A DNA stretch of 34,603 nt, taken from assembly GCA_005799265.1 (NCBI GenBank), contig SYHD01000313.1, positions 1 through 34,603 on the forward strand. The letters run 5' to 3'. The notes below the pieces were generated by a model. The model saw nothing but the letters and a program-made list of their open reading frames with translations. It was not told where the DNA came from and did not search any database. This stretch comes from Planctomycetia bacterium. GTDB taxonomy: Bacteria; Planctomycetota; Planctomycetia; Gemmatales; Gemmataceae. The position numbers and the translations under genes were made by a program. Position 1 is the first letter of the stretch. Each line of letters opens with the position of its first letter. Of this stretch, positions 7,402-18,400 are shown in pieces.

Positions 7402-10400
7402 ATGTTTCGACGTTTCTTCGAGATATGGAAGCGTATGTATAGAGGGGGACGACGCGCTCCCATCGTGAAGCGGCCAAAGTACCGCTCGCTCGCTTTTGAT
7501 GTCCTGGAGAATCGCCTCGTGCCTGCGGGCCAATGGGCAAGCGCGGTTGTCGATTTCAGCACCGAGTACAGCGTGACCTCTTGGGCGGCGGTCCAAGCGG
7601 TCAGCGAGCCTGACACCATGACCTATGGCGACATCGCCACTGCTTGGGCCCCTTTGCCCATTAACTCAGGCGGCGAGTTCGACGCTGCTGAACACGTGAC
7701 CTTAAGGTTCGCAAACCCGGTCAACGCCACCGGTGTGCTGATTCGCGAAACCTTCGGCAACGGCTTCGTCTACCAGGTCGATTTCCTTTCCATCGACGAG
7801 ACCGGCACGCAGACGGTCTACACCTGGACCGGCACGGACCCCAGTCAGCCGGGGAGTCCCGTCGATTTCACCATCTCGATCCCGCAAACGGTTGTGCCTG
7901 TCAATGCGGTCAAGATTTACGTGAACATCGATCATGATCTCAGCGCGTGGGAAGAGATCGACGCAGTGCGGTTGCTCGATGGCGCCAACACCGCGCCGAC
8001 CTTCATCGGCAGCGATCAAACCGTGAATGAAGACGCTCCCGCGCAGTCGATCACGGGCTGGGCCAGTTTCAACCCCGGCAGCGGCAGTTGGGAAGCGACT
8101 CAAAAAGTCAGCAACTACACGGTCAGCAACATCAGCAATGCGAGCCTGTTTTCCTCCTCGCCTTCAGTGGATGCCAACGGCACGCTGACCTACGCTTTGG
8201 TCGCGAACGCGAATGGCGTCGCCAATTTTGACGTGTTCGTAAAGGACGACGGCGGGACCTCCAACGGCGGCGTGGACACGAGCGCGGCGCAGACCTTCAC
8301 GATCACGGTGAATGCGGTCAATGATGCGCCGAGTTTCACCGTCGGCGCAGATGTCACGGTGAATGAGGACAGCGGCGCTTATTCTGCTGCCTGGGCCAGC
8401 AACGTCTCGACCGGCCCGGCCAACGAGGGGCAGAGCGCGGCCTTCACCGTCTCCAATGACAATGCCAGCCTGTTCTCGGTGGCGCCGGGCATTGCCGCCG
8501 ATGGCACGCTCACCTTCACGTCCGCCGCCAACGCCTTCGGCAGCGCCACGGTCACGGTGAGCCTCAGCGATGGTATGGACACAAGCACTCCTGTGACGTT
8601 CATGGTCACCATCACCGCTGTCAACTTTGCGCCGGTCATCGGGAACGTCGTGTTCGACAACACGGAGCCGAAAACCAACGACCTGCTAACCGCGCAAGTC
8701 ATCGATCCCGTGGACCCGGACGACGACACAATTACGTATAATTACGTATGGACCGTCAACGGCCAAACCGTCAAGACCACAACCACGTCTGCGACAACCG
8801 ACACGCTCGATCTCAGCCAAGCCGGCAACGGCAACAAGGGGGATTCGATTTTGGTGAGCGTGACGCCGAGCGACGGCATCGAAGCGGGGAGTTCGAAGTC
8901 GGCTTCGACCGTGGTCGTCAACAGCGCGCCGACCGCCGCAAGCCAGAGCTTCTCAACCAGTCACAACCAGGTTATCTATGACATCGATCTCGTCTTCGGC
9001 GCCTTTGATGCCGACGGGGATCCTGTGCAGGCTTCCATCTACGGCCCACCGAGCAACGGCGCGCTCGTGCTCAATGGCAACGGAAAATATGATTACTACC
9101 CGTCTGGAAGCTGGACCGGCACGGAAACCTTCAACGTTGTTGTCAGCGACGGGATTGCCAACGCCGAGGCGGTCACTCTGACGATTGCGGTCGACATCAT
9201 CGACCTTCCAGAAGTGTCGATTTCTTCGGTTCCGGACGACTTGGCCACCGAGGGGGAAGAAGACAATGCGGGCTTTGTCGTCACTCGTACTGGCGATGCC
9301 GGCAACTCGTTGACGGTGAATCTCGCTTTCTCCGGTACGGCAACCATGGAGGGGACATCACTCACGGAAAGTGGAGACTACGGGCTTCTCGTCGGTGGTG
9401 TATACCTGAGTTCGTCCGTCACATTCGAGCCGGGGCAAAGCTCGGTAACAGTTACTTTTGCCGGTTACGACGACGATCAAGTGGAGGAATCCGAGGAGGC
9501 CCTCCTTAGCATAGCCGGCTCCGGCGGCGGCACCTATCAGATTGCCGCCAACAATTACGCCACAATCAGCATTGCCGATACCACTGCATGGGACGACGGC
9601 GCCAAGAAGCTCAAGCACGTGCCCATCTTGCTGCAGCGTCTGACCATCAACGTCAAAGACAATGACTTCGACCACAAAGTCAATGCGACCGTAACACTGA
9701 CGGCAGGCCGGCAATACAATTTTGCGGCTTATGGAACCGCGAAAATCGGCCTGGGCGCGAACGACGACGTTGACCCCGACTGGGCTTCGTGGAATCCCCC
9801 GGCCGACGGCGGCCCGTTTAAGTACATGGCCTTGGACGCCACTCCGACAAACGATCCCATTGACCTCAACATCGGCCTGAAGGCTGTGGGCCTATGGTCG
9901 GCCACCGACCCTGGACCATTTTGGGGCGACTACAACGTGAAGCACGAATACTCAGCCACCTTAACGCCGGGCACTGACAGGATTCCCGCTTTTTACTTCC
10001 AGGACATTCCGGAAGGTTACGCCGGCAACTCCGGCACCCTGACCGTGGAAATCGGCCAACGAGCACCCTTCGGGACGATGCCGCCACCGCGCGATGACAA
10101 CCCCAATCCCCCGGCGGCCACCGCGACGAATTTGACAGTCGCCATCGTCACCGGGGCACCCGCTGAACGAACAAGTTGGTCGGACTCCGCGCGCACATAT
10201 CAGCTGATTGGCCCCAACGCCTACATCTATAACACGATCACGAACCTCCAAGGCCTGGCGAACGCTCTCTCCATTTTCCCCAACGGCAGCATCGGCACTC
10301 TTGTTTTTGGCGGGCACGGCGCGGGCGGCGATATCGGCGTCCAGATCGCGAACGGCAGCACGTTTGCGCCGGATGGCACATCCGGCCAGTACCTCAGTTA

Positions 10401-10629
10401 TACAAACCTGCAAAATCTGGCCGATAACAACGCCGCGCAATTCCACGCGATCGCCGACAAGATCAAATTCAGCGGGACGGTGCGTTTCGAAGCGTGTGGC
10501 ACATACAGTGAGGGCAGGACAGCGAACGCGCTTGCGCTGGCGAGTTTGCTGAACGCCGTTGTCGAATATTCAGACGGCCTCGCCTATGGCTGGGGCCAGG
10601 GAACTTGGGTCACTGCAGATCCTACTTGA
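7402..10629 (+). CDS. large planctomycete surface protein with cadherin/Ig-like and Calx-beta modules and a caspase-clan-like C-terminus
   Basis: A 1075-aa protein starting with a basic leader and the box DVLENRLVPA (residues 33-42), the planctomycete extracellular-protein leader. There is no ordinary hydrophobic signal peptide. Residues about 45-190 are a beta-rich module. Then come Ig/cadherin-like repeats marked by 'DQTVNEDAP', 'VNAVNDAPSF' and 'DVTVNEDSG' (about 195-410), two further beta domains (to about 600), and a Calx-beta domain with 'DLATEGEEDNAGFVVTRTGD' (about 605-725). The last 140 residues carry a hydrophobic strand followed by GGHGAGGD (H972) and another followed by FEACGT (C1032), the layout of a clan CD cysteine peptidase. 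The start has AAGGA at 9 nt. It is probably exported to the cell surface. The LRR gene starts 13 nt later and is likely in the same operon. Proteolytic activity is only inferred. Confidence 0.85.
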   Translation: MFRRFFEIWKRMYRGGRRAPIVKRPKYRSLAFDVLENRLVPAGQWASAVVDFSTEYSVTSWAAVQAVSEPDTMTYGDIATAWAPLPINSGGEFDAAEHVTLRFANPVNATGVLIRETFGNGFVYQVDFLSIDETGTQTVYTWTGTDPSQPGSPVDFTISIPQTVVPVNAVKIYVNIDHDLSAWEEIDAVRLLDGANTAPTFIGSDQTVNEDAPAQSITGWASFNPGSGSWEATQKVSNYTVSNISNASLFSSSPSVDANGTLTYALVANANGVANFDVFVKDDGGTSNGGVDTSAAQTFTITVNAVNDAPSFTVGADVTVNEDSGAYSAAWASNVSTGPANEGQSAAFTVSNDNASLFSVAPGIAADGTLTFTSAANAFGSATVTVSLSDGMDTSTPVTFMVTITAVNFAPVIGNVVFDNTEPKTNDLLTAQVIDPVDPDDDTITYNYVWTVNGQTVKTTTTSATTDTLDLSQAGNGNKGDSILVSVTPSDGIEAGSSKSASTVVVNSAPTAASQSFSTSHNQVIYDIDLVFGAFDADGDPVQASIYGPPSNGALVLNGNGKYDYYPSGSWTGTETFNVVVSDGIANAEAVTLTIAVDIIDLPEVSISSVPDDLATEGEEDNAGFVVTRTGDAGNSLTVNLAFSGTATMEGTSLTESGDYGLLVGGVYLSSSVTFEPGQSSVTVTFAGYDDDQVEESEEALLSIAGSGGGTYQIAANNYATISIADTTAWDDGAKKLKHVPILLQRLTINVKDNDFDHKVNATVTLTAGRQYNFAAYGTAKIGLGANDDVDPDWASWNPPADGGPFKYMALDATPTNDPIDLNIGLKAVGLWSATDPGPFWGDYNVKHEYSATLTPGTDRIPAFYFQDIPEGYAGNSGTLTVEIGQRAPFGTMPPPRDDNPNPPAATATNLTVAIVTGAPAERTSWSDSARTYQLIGPNAYIYNTITNLQGLANALSIFPNGSIGTLVFGGHGAGGDIGVQIANGSTFAPDGTSGQYLSYTNLQNLADNNAAQFHAIADKIKFSGTVRFEACGTYSEGRTANALALASLLNAVVEYSDGLAYGWGQGTWVTADPT

Positions 10630-10642
10630 AAAGGGCTTGATC

Positions 10643-11683
10643 ATGTCATGCACATCCCATTGGTTTGCGGCTTTTTGCCTGGGCGCTAGCTGCGGCGCGG
10701 CGGACCCTTACCAGGACGCCATCAAGGAATTGACGAAAAAGGGCTGCCGCTTCCACTACGAAGCGAGCGTCGGCTTTGTGCAAGTGGATTTCCCACTCAA
10801 CTTCATCAGCAAGGTGCCGAACGGCAACGATGACGACATGAAGTTGCTCAGCCAGATCACCACGCTGCGCCGTGTACTCATGGGACACGCCAACGTCACC
10901 GACGAGGGGCTAAGACATTTGGTGAAGCTCTCCGATTTGCGCGAATTCGGCATACAAAGCGACAGCATCACCGACGAAGGGTTGAGACATTTGGCTAAGG
11001 CCAAGAACCTCCGCAGCCTCGGCCTGAGGTCCGCCAAGGTCACCCACGAAGGCTGGAGGCATCTCGCTGCTCTTGACCACCTCCAAAGCCTCAATACCGA
11101 CATCTCAGACGCGGGGCTCAACGAATTACCGCGATTTAAAGCGCTGAAGGAAGTCGGATTTTTCCGCGCAAGGATTACGGATGCCGGGATGGCGAGCCTG
11201 GCCCAGGTCAAAAGTTTGGAGAAAGCGTGGCTCAATAAGACGGGGATAACAGATGAAGGCCTGAAAAGGCTCGATGGCGCCAAAACCCTCAAATGGCTTT
11301 ACATCGGCGAAACCAAAGTGACGGACGCCGGTCTGCCCGGGCTCCTGTCCCTTGAGAACCTGGAACTCCTTAGCCTCGGCCAGACGGACGTCTCCGACGA
11401 AGGGCTGGCAACGGTCGCAAAGATTGGTTCGCTGCGCGATCTCCGTTTGACCGCAACAAGAATCACGGATCGCGGCTTGAAATCGCTCGTGGCTCTGAAG
11501 AACCTCGAATCGCTTTACATTGAGAATACGTCGGTGTCGGACGCCGGGTTTGCCCACATCAAGGCGATGCCCTCACTGAAACTCGTAGACCTTTCCTTCA
11601 CCAAGATAACAAAAACGGGTGTAGAGCAACTTCAGAAGGACATGCCCAAATGCCGCGTCATGGTTACCTTTCAATCCAACTGA
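10643..11683 (+). CDS. exported leucine-rich-repeat protein
   Basis: A 346-aa protein with an N-terminal hydrophobic segment (HWFAAFCLGASCGAA) that looks like a signal peptide, then about eleven 22-24-residue leucine-rich repeats of the 'ITDEGLKRLxxxxxLxxLxLxxT' type from about residue 85 to the end. Such repeats fold into a curved solenoid used for protein binding and are very abundant in planctomycetes. The upstream Met at 10559 is rejected because AAGGG lies 7 nt before the ATG at 10643. It follows the surface-protein gene by 13 nt, so the two are cotranscribed. Its job may be to bind or restrain that protein, but no partner can be proved from sequence. A lipoprotein signal is unlikely because the Cys context (GASC) lacks a hydrophobic residue at -3. 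Confidence 0.87.
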   Translation: MSCTSHWFAAFCLGASCGAADPYQDAIKELTKKGCRFHYEASVGFVQVDFPLNFISKVPNGNDDDMKLLSQITTLRRVLMGHANVTDEGLRHLVKLSDLREFGIQSDSITDEGLRHLAKAKNLRSLGLRSAKVTHEGWRHLAALDHLQSLNTDISDAGLNELPRFKALKEVGFFRARITDAGMASLAQVKSLEKAWLNKTGITDEGLKRLDGAKTLKWLYIGETKVTDAGLPGLLSLENLELLSLGQTDVSDEGLATVAKIGSLRDLRLTATRITDRGLKSLVALKNLESLYIENTSVSDAGFAHIKAMPSLKLVDLSFTKITKTGVEQLQKDMPKCRVMVTFQSN

Positions 11684-11713
11684 TCCGCCAAGGCGCGCAC
11701 TTCGCGGCGCTCC

Positions 11714-11750
11714 GGGGATTCCGGGATTCCGTGGACACCATACTTAATTA
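11714..11750. mobile_element. possible IS200/REP-type insertion-sequence end remnant
   Basis: GTGGACACCATACTTAATTA (11731-11750), preceded by two copies of GGATTCCG, resembles the recurring ends I associate with Y1-type (IS200/REP-associated) elements in many genomes. No transposase is present nearby, so at most this is a scar in the convergent gap between the LRR gene and the immunity-type gene. The identification rests on memory of the motif. Confidence 0.3.
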
Positions 11751-11842
11751 GCGCCGGGCACCTCCAGTTGTTCCCCTCATTGTCGATTCTCGTCGCTGCT
11801 GACTGGACTTTCACCGGACCTTCGCCTGCTCAAAACCGTGTT

Positions 11843-11872
11843 TTCCGTTGCGACAAGTTTTCGCACCGGACG
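11843..11872 (+). repeat. 30-bp direct repeat, copy B
   Basis: This copy matches 7111-7140 at 28 of 30 positions in the same orientation. It lies 7 bp beyond the stop codon of the immunity-type gene on the opposite strand and closes the interval holding the surface-protein and LRR genes. Confidence 0.75.
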
Positions 11873-11879
11873 GGGGTCG

Positions 11880-12410
11880 TCACAAAAGCTCAAACCGATC
11901 CAAGCCGAAAAGTAGCGAATCACAGTTCGCATTACTAGTTCCGATCTCGATTTCACATGGAGATCCTCTGGACGCGGCGATTACCAGCCTTGAATCTGTT
12001 CCAGCAACGTTTTTCAGGAACTCAATTGCTGAGCAGTTGTCAAAAGGTACTACTTCCTTTGGGTAAGTACGCTCGGTCAAACGCGGATCCGTAAAGAACC
12101 GAACCACCCGCGGAGGCGTCAACAGTTGTGACATTGAACCAGTGATCAGTTCTTTCGTAATCAGAAAATCGGGGCCTGCGCCGCCTTTCCAACGGCCCTC
12201 TTCTGGGTAGACACCAATATCCAAACTAAATGCCTCGTTATCGTCCGAGACGCAATGAGCTTGGGCGGTCAAAAAAATTCGGCCCCTGTGAATTGAAAAA
12301 ATCAGGTCCAACAGCAAATTAGGACGATTTGGAGTTATCACGCCCTTAAGATCCCACCACTCTGATTCAATAATCGTGCGAAGAAGTATTAGTTTGTCCA
12401 CATCGGCCAT
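11880..12410 (-). CDS. candidate immunity protein for the giant C-terminal toxin
   Basis: A 176-aa protein of no family I recognise, without signal peptide or membrane segment, so it should stay in the cytoplasm. It begins MADVDKLILLRTIIESEWWD and has mixed alpha/beta character with several beta-prone stretches (LLLDLIFSIHRGRIFLTAQA, DSRLVIAAS, CEIEIGT). The start at 12410 is firm: TAATAGGAG gives an AGGAG site 7 nt before the ATG, directly after the stop of the giant gene. The 63 residues that the frame could add upstream are antisense-like overlap with the giant gene and are rejected. A small cytosolic protein 13 nt after a large exported protein with a short variable C-terminal domain is the standard position for a cognate immunity gene. 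Function is inferred from position only. Confidence 0.8.
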   Translation of the reverse strand: MADVDKLILLRTIIESEWWDLKGVITPNRPNLLLDLIFSIHRGRIFLTAQAHCVSDDNEAFSLDIGVYPEEGRWKGGAGPDFLITKELITGSMSQLLTPPRVVRFFTDPRLTERTYPKEVVPFDNCSAIEFLKNVAGTDSRLVIAASRGSPCEIEIGTSNANCDSLLFGLDRFELL

Positions 12411-12423
12411 TCTTACACTCCTA

Positions 12424-15400
12424 TTAGTTAAAGTGAATCGTTTCATGTGGGGTGTTGCCGTGGGCAGGGATTTCGATCCGCCACGTCCCGTCCCTAGCCT
12501 GGCGAAGCCGCTGACCATTGGGACCAACAAGTTGGCCCCCTTCCGGACGGTTGTTACCACCAGTGAGTCGGTCGAACAAACGTCGTGCTTCTGCCTCACC
12601 GCCCCGAAGATTTGTGTTCACCCGATGGCCGTCCCAATTTGGATTATCGCCCAAAAACGGCCCCTGTTCTTCCGGGACGCGACGAGGACCACCACCGGGT
12701 TGATGGCCGAGTTCGTTGATAGTCATCATCAGGCGAATATCGCCCACGACGAGGACAATATCCTGGACTACCGTGACGGCGCCGGCGACTACGACAACTA
12801 CTGAGCCAACGGCTGCGGCGCCCATCGGGAGTGCCAGCGTGCCTCCACTTACCACCGCCACGCCGCCTTCCGCCGGAATGCTGCCTACGCCGCCGACGAT
12901 CTCGGCGAGACCGACTGCTATGCCAATGACGTGCCCAGTCGTTCTGCCCGCAACACCAGACCAGGTATCCGGCTGCGGCGGAGAGAAGTAAAGTGGACTG
13001 AAGGGAAGAATGCCTTCGAGAAGGCCCGCCCCCAGATGCCCAAGAAAATCGTCGACGGGGTCCGGCATAACCCCTCGGCCAAAGCCGGGTTGCGGCGGCT
13101 GTTGTGGCACCGGCAACAATATCTGGGCAAATAGCTGGCCACCTTGTCCTGGGGGAGCTGCCGGTTGCTCGGGCGCAGCTTGAACCGGTTGCTGCGGCGG
13201 CGGCATCGGATCAAACGGCGGCAGCTCGGCGTTCGCAGCTCGCACTGGCGGGGGTTGCATGAAGATCTGGCCCAACCCCGGAGCGGGCGGCACGCCAATC
13301 GCATTGCCATTGATATTCTGCGCCGGCAAGACCGCGTTATCAATCTGCTGGGCGAATTCGCGCGCGGCACGCGCCGCGTCCCCATTGCCACGAATGCCGC
13401 CGCCGGGATTGTTTCCCACTTGCGCATTCGGCGCGACCTGCGGCAAAATTTGCCGATTCCCCTGAACGGGAATCAGCAAATCGCCATCAATGGGAGCTGG
13501 CATCACAACACCGTTGACGATGTTCGTCAGAATCTCGACCCCCGGGACGATCAGCGTCACCGGCGGAAACTCGAACCGGATCGTGAGCGTCGGCCCCGGC
13601 ATAATGAACGCGAACACCGGGCCTTGCAAGTCCACAGGCACACCCTGGAAGTAACCGGAAATCGTGGTGGTGTCCTCGTCGTGCGAGGTCCACGAATCCG
13701 TCGACGCATCCGAGCCGGTCGCGGTGTAGGCGTAGCCGCCGCTTTGGTCATTGGTCCAGGCGGCGCTGATGCCACTGCCTTCGAGGTGGTACTGCGCATC
13801 GCCCCAGGTGTGGCCCGTGCTGACGTAGGGGTCGGTGCTTGCGGTGTCGTAATGATACTCGCTGTAGGTGTCCCACTCGCTCGATGTGTCGGAGACGTAG
13901 CTGGCGAGGGAAAGCACGCCGATGTCGACCGTGCCGGCCTGGTGGTTATACGTGGACGACGAGCTGGTCCAGTTGGTGAACCTGGAGTGGCTGTAGTCCG
14001 TGCCGGTGGCACTCCAGTCTTGGTGGGACGTGCTGGCCGAGTCGGATTCGCTAGTGCTGCTGTAGCTCGACAGGCTCAGGCCGTCTGTCGGATCATATGT
14101 CCCTTCGGCGTGCAGGGTGAAAGTGGCCGACGACTCAGAATCACTTTGGTAGCTGGACGTGTATGCGTAACTTTCGTCGCCATAGTCGCCGTCGCTGTCG
14201 GAATGGTCGTCGGTGCTCGTGGCGGCATTCTCGCCGTAGAGGTAGCAGGACAGCGAGAAGCCGGTGGCACTTTCGTAGGTGCCTTCCTCATGTAGATCGG
14301 TGGTACGATCGTACTCGGAATGACTGGTGGAATTGTAATGCGTATGGCTCGCGTACGATCCGGACGTGTAGGTCGAGGCCGACTCGGAGGAGCCATCCGT
14401 CGTAGAATTCGTGGACGAATCGGCGTCGAAGGTGTAAGTGGTCAGGTCGAATGCGCCGCCCTCATAGGTGCCGGCCTCGTGGAGCGTGCTGGCGCTTTCA
14501 AAGGTTTGGTCGTTGGTAGATGTCGATGCGGAGGAATTGGTGGAATCGCCCGAGCCGTAGCTGCTGGAACTGTGGCTTTCCTGGTGAGCCGTGTAGCTCA
14601 GGCTCGACGTTTGGTCGTGCGTATAGGTCGTGAGGGTGAGACCGTCGGTGGGGTTGTAGGTTCCCTCGCCAAAGACGTGCGATTCAGTGGCGCCTTCCTC
14701 GTCGCGCGAGGAGCTGGAATCGGAGTCGGTGTTGGCGTCGGAGTACGAGTAGCTGCTCGACTGGGTCAGGACATAGCTCGTGGCCGAATCGGTTGTCGAG
14801 GTGTACTCGGTCAGGTCGAGGCCGGTGTAGTAGTCGAAGGCGCCCGCGGTGTGAAGCTGCATGGTGGATATCGAATCATCGACTCGGTTCGAGGACGCAA
14901 AGTTGGCGCTGTCATAGGAGGCGCTGCTGTGGGTCGACGTTGAAGCGCTGTCCTGGGTCGTAGTAATTTGTTCGTCGGTCGCTTCGTCATAGACGTAACA
15001 ACTCAGGTCGATTTCATAGTTGATGGATGTGCCTTCTTCGTGCAAGTAAGTCGTGCGATGGCGGGTGTCCTCGTAGGTCGTGCTCGTCAGGCTGCTCGAC
15101 GCGTTTTCCGAATCGGACGAGGCGGCCGTGTCTATCCACTGATTGTCGTAGGCATACGTCTGCGCCGACTGGGTGTCGAGCGTGTAGCTGCTGAAATTGT
15201 AGGCGCCCTCGGAATACGTTCCGGCCTGATGGAGGACCGTGACGGTGACGGTCGCATCGGAGGTGTCGGTCGTCGTTTCGTGCGACCAGCTGCTGTCGGT
15301 GCTCGTCCATTCGATGAGGTTGGTCGTGCTCTCGACGAACTGATGGGTGGCGCCAGCGGTTTCGTCATAGAGGTAGCACGACAGATTGAGCCCGGTCGAG

Positions 15401-18400
15401 CCGTAGGTCCCTTCGGTGTGGAGGTCGGTGGTCGTTTCGAGAGCGTCATACTGGACCGTGGACGCCGTAGTCGTTTGCACATATTCGGCGTACGGGGTGT
15501 ATGTGGATGCCGATACGTTCGCGACCTCTGTTTCCAAGGTGACGGCAGTCGTATGATCGTAGACGTAGCACGACAAATTGAAGGCGCCCGCGGCGTACGT
15601 GCCTGCTTCGTGCAGATCGGACGCGACATAGCTCGTCTGATCCACAGTTGTCGTGGTTTGTGAGGTGGAGCCGGTCGTGGCGGTCGCCTGAGTATTTGTG
15701 GTGGCCGTGACGCTGTGAAGATCGCTGTCGGCCGTGGACTCTTCGTCGTAAACGTAGCAATTGAGGTTCAAACCGCCACTGCCAAGAGTACCGGTGGAAT
15801 GTAAGGTGGTGGCGTGCGTGCTGTTCGTGTGCGCAAGGGAATCGAAGGTCGTGCTGGTGTTATAGTCGGTGACGGAGTAGATCGACGTCGTGGCCAATTC
15901 TACCGTGAGGTTTTGCGCGGAGTTCGACGATTCGTCGAAGAGATAGCTGCTCAAGTTGAAGCCGGCATCGCCGGTGTAGGTTCCCGCTTCGTAGAGGTGA
16001 GACGTGTGATCGGAATTGGTGTCCGAGATGGTATGGGTTTGAGCACTGTCTGCGGTGGTCGCTGTCGTGGACGACGTAAAGTGCAGACTGTCGTGGGTTT
16101 CGGCGGCGCTTTCGTTGGAAGTCTTGTCATGGACGTAGCAACTCAGGTTGTACCCGCCGCTGCCGTAGGTGCCAGCTTCGTGAATGGTGCTGATCTGGTT
16201 GGACCCAGAGTCTTTGGTGAATCTGTCTTGCCCAGAGTCGGTCGAGCCGGTGTTGATGTAGCTATGCGACTGCACGCCGTCTTCGTGAGTGGTCAGCGTG
16301 AACGCCGAGCTGCTGTCGTAGACGTAGCTGGTGAGGCTGAGAACGCCCGCGTAACTTGAGCCTTCCTGGTGGAGTTCGTATTGCGATTGCGCCGATTCGT
16401 GCGATTGCTTGTTGTTGGCGCCGACAAAAAAACTCATGGCAACGGTGCCGGCGACCGCCTCATCGGAGGTATAGCTGGTCTGGCCGTTCTCATCGTAAAC
16501 GTGGCACGGCAAGTCGAACACACCGTTGGCAAAGGTGCCGGCTTCATGAAGCGTCGAGTTGGTTGCGGTCAGCGAGGTGTAGCTGTACGTTACGGCCGCG
16601 CTAGAAGTGTAGGCGTTGCCGCCGAGAGTACCGGCGCCGGTGCGCGTCTCCGTCCCGGTTTCCTGGAACGTGACTGTTTGGCTGGAGGACTGGTCGCGAA
16701 CGAACGAATCGAACGTGAACGCGTCTGCGGAATACTGGCCGGTAGCGTGAATTACATAGGTGGTGTTGTTGATGTCCTGTGAGCTATAGGCATTGGCGCC
16801 GTCGGCGGTAACGGTCTCTGTGCCGAAGTAACCCTGAACGGTTTCTTGTTCGATCCAGGTGCCGCCGCCCTGGCGTTGAACGTCGCGAGCGTAGGAACCG
16901 GTTTCGTCGAAGGTGACGCTGTTGAGAACGAGCGAGCCGTTCACGTACTGGCCGGCCTGTCGAGTGTGGAACGTCCGGGTGCCAACCTCATCGGCGATAT
17001 AATCGTCCGTACCGGTACCGTTGGCGTCAGCGTAGGAATAGCTGTCGTGATCGTTGTAATGGTAGGTATTGGAACCGCCGTCTTCATAGACGTAGGAGTT
17101 GAGACTGAGGGCATTGTTGGCGAACGATCCGCCTTGATGGACCACTACGTTGGCATTGATTTGTTCGTGCTTGGTGTAGCTGCCGTCGGCGATGGGGAAC
17201 GTTTCTTCGTGGCTGAAACCAAGCACGCTGCCTTGCACGGTGATGTCGCCCGTGCGAACGCCGGTTTCATCGTAGTTCGACGTGCTCAAGTTGATGAAAG
17301 AGAAGCCGACATCATTCAGGGTGAATTGGCCATTCGCGTACGACCCTGCCTCGTGGAGCGACTCGGAACGAGTGCCATTCCGCAAAAGTGTGTGGGTTTC
17401 GTTGCCGCCGAAGGTGTATGTGCCGCTGACGCTGCCGATCCACACGGACACACTGCCGCTGAACGAACCGTTCCAGGTGGAGCCACCGGCAGCGTTGTAG
17501 GTATAACTGCTGTTGCTCGCTTCATCGATCAAAACACACGAAAGGCTGAGGTCGCCGTTGGCGAGCGAGCCCTCCATGTGTTTGATCTTGCCTTCGAAGC
17601 CGGTGGAGTCTTCGGTCCAGGTTTCGCCTTTGTTGAAGTTGTAATTGCCGCTGACCGAAAGCGCTCCGAGGTTGAGATTGCCGGTCAGGGTGCCATTCGA
17701 GCCAGTCTGGCCATCCTTTTGGCTCGTGAAGCTGTGGGTGGACGAGGCATCGAGCACGATGCAGGAAAGACTGATTGCGCCGTTCGAATAGGCTCCCTCC
17801 TGGTGAAGAGTTCCCGAATCGAAGCTCGCATCGCTGCGAGTGTGGTTCTCGCTGACCGACATCGAGTAGTTTCCGCCAAGGCTGCCGGCGCCAAGCGGCG
17901 CGCTGCCGTTGAACGAGCCGCCGAATGTTGACGAGCCGCTGGTGGAAGAGGTCGTCGTGCCGTTGTTGGTGGTATGATAGACGACGCAGGAAAGGTGGAG
18001 ATTGGTTCCGGACGCGGTCCCCGCTTCATGGAGGGCCTTGGTGGCAACGCGGGACTGATCGGAGACCCAGCTCTCGTTGCCGCTGACACTGAACGTGCCA
18101 TTCGCGCTGCCGATTGGCAAATCAATGACGCCATTGATGGTGCCGGAGAAGTTATTGGACCCTGCTTCGTGATGGACAAACGTGCTCGAGCTGGTGTCGT
18201 CGAAAACGATGCTGGAAAGGTTGTAGGCGCTGTTGGCGTAGGTGCCCGCTTCATAGCGCCGATCCGTGGCATCGCCTCGCTCCGTGCGAGTGAAGGAAAC
18301 GCTGCCGGTGGCGCTGAAGGTTCCGTTGAGGCCGCTGTCGCCGGCGCTAAGGTTTCCCTGAACGGTGCCGCTGAAGCTGGTGGACCCGGAACGCTGATTC

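Noticed and set aside
6644..7540. 298-aa minus-strand ORF
   Set aside because: Its C-terminal part is the antisense of the transposase relic and its N-terminal part that of the surface-protein leader, so it is a shadow.
12376..12804. 142-aa plus-strand ORF over the end of the giant gene
   Set aside because: It is antisense to the toxin tip and has no ribosome binding site; the minus-strand reading has coherent domains and a coupled downstream gene.
16846..17931. 361-aa and other long plus-strand ORFs inside the giant gene
   Set aside because: The repeated composition of the giant gene leaves long open antisense frames rich in Gly, Val and Ala; none has a ribosome binding site or a domain.
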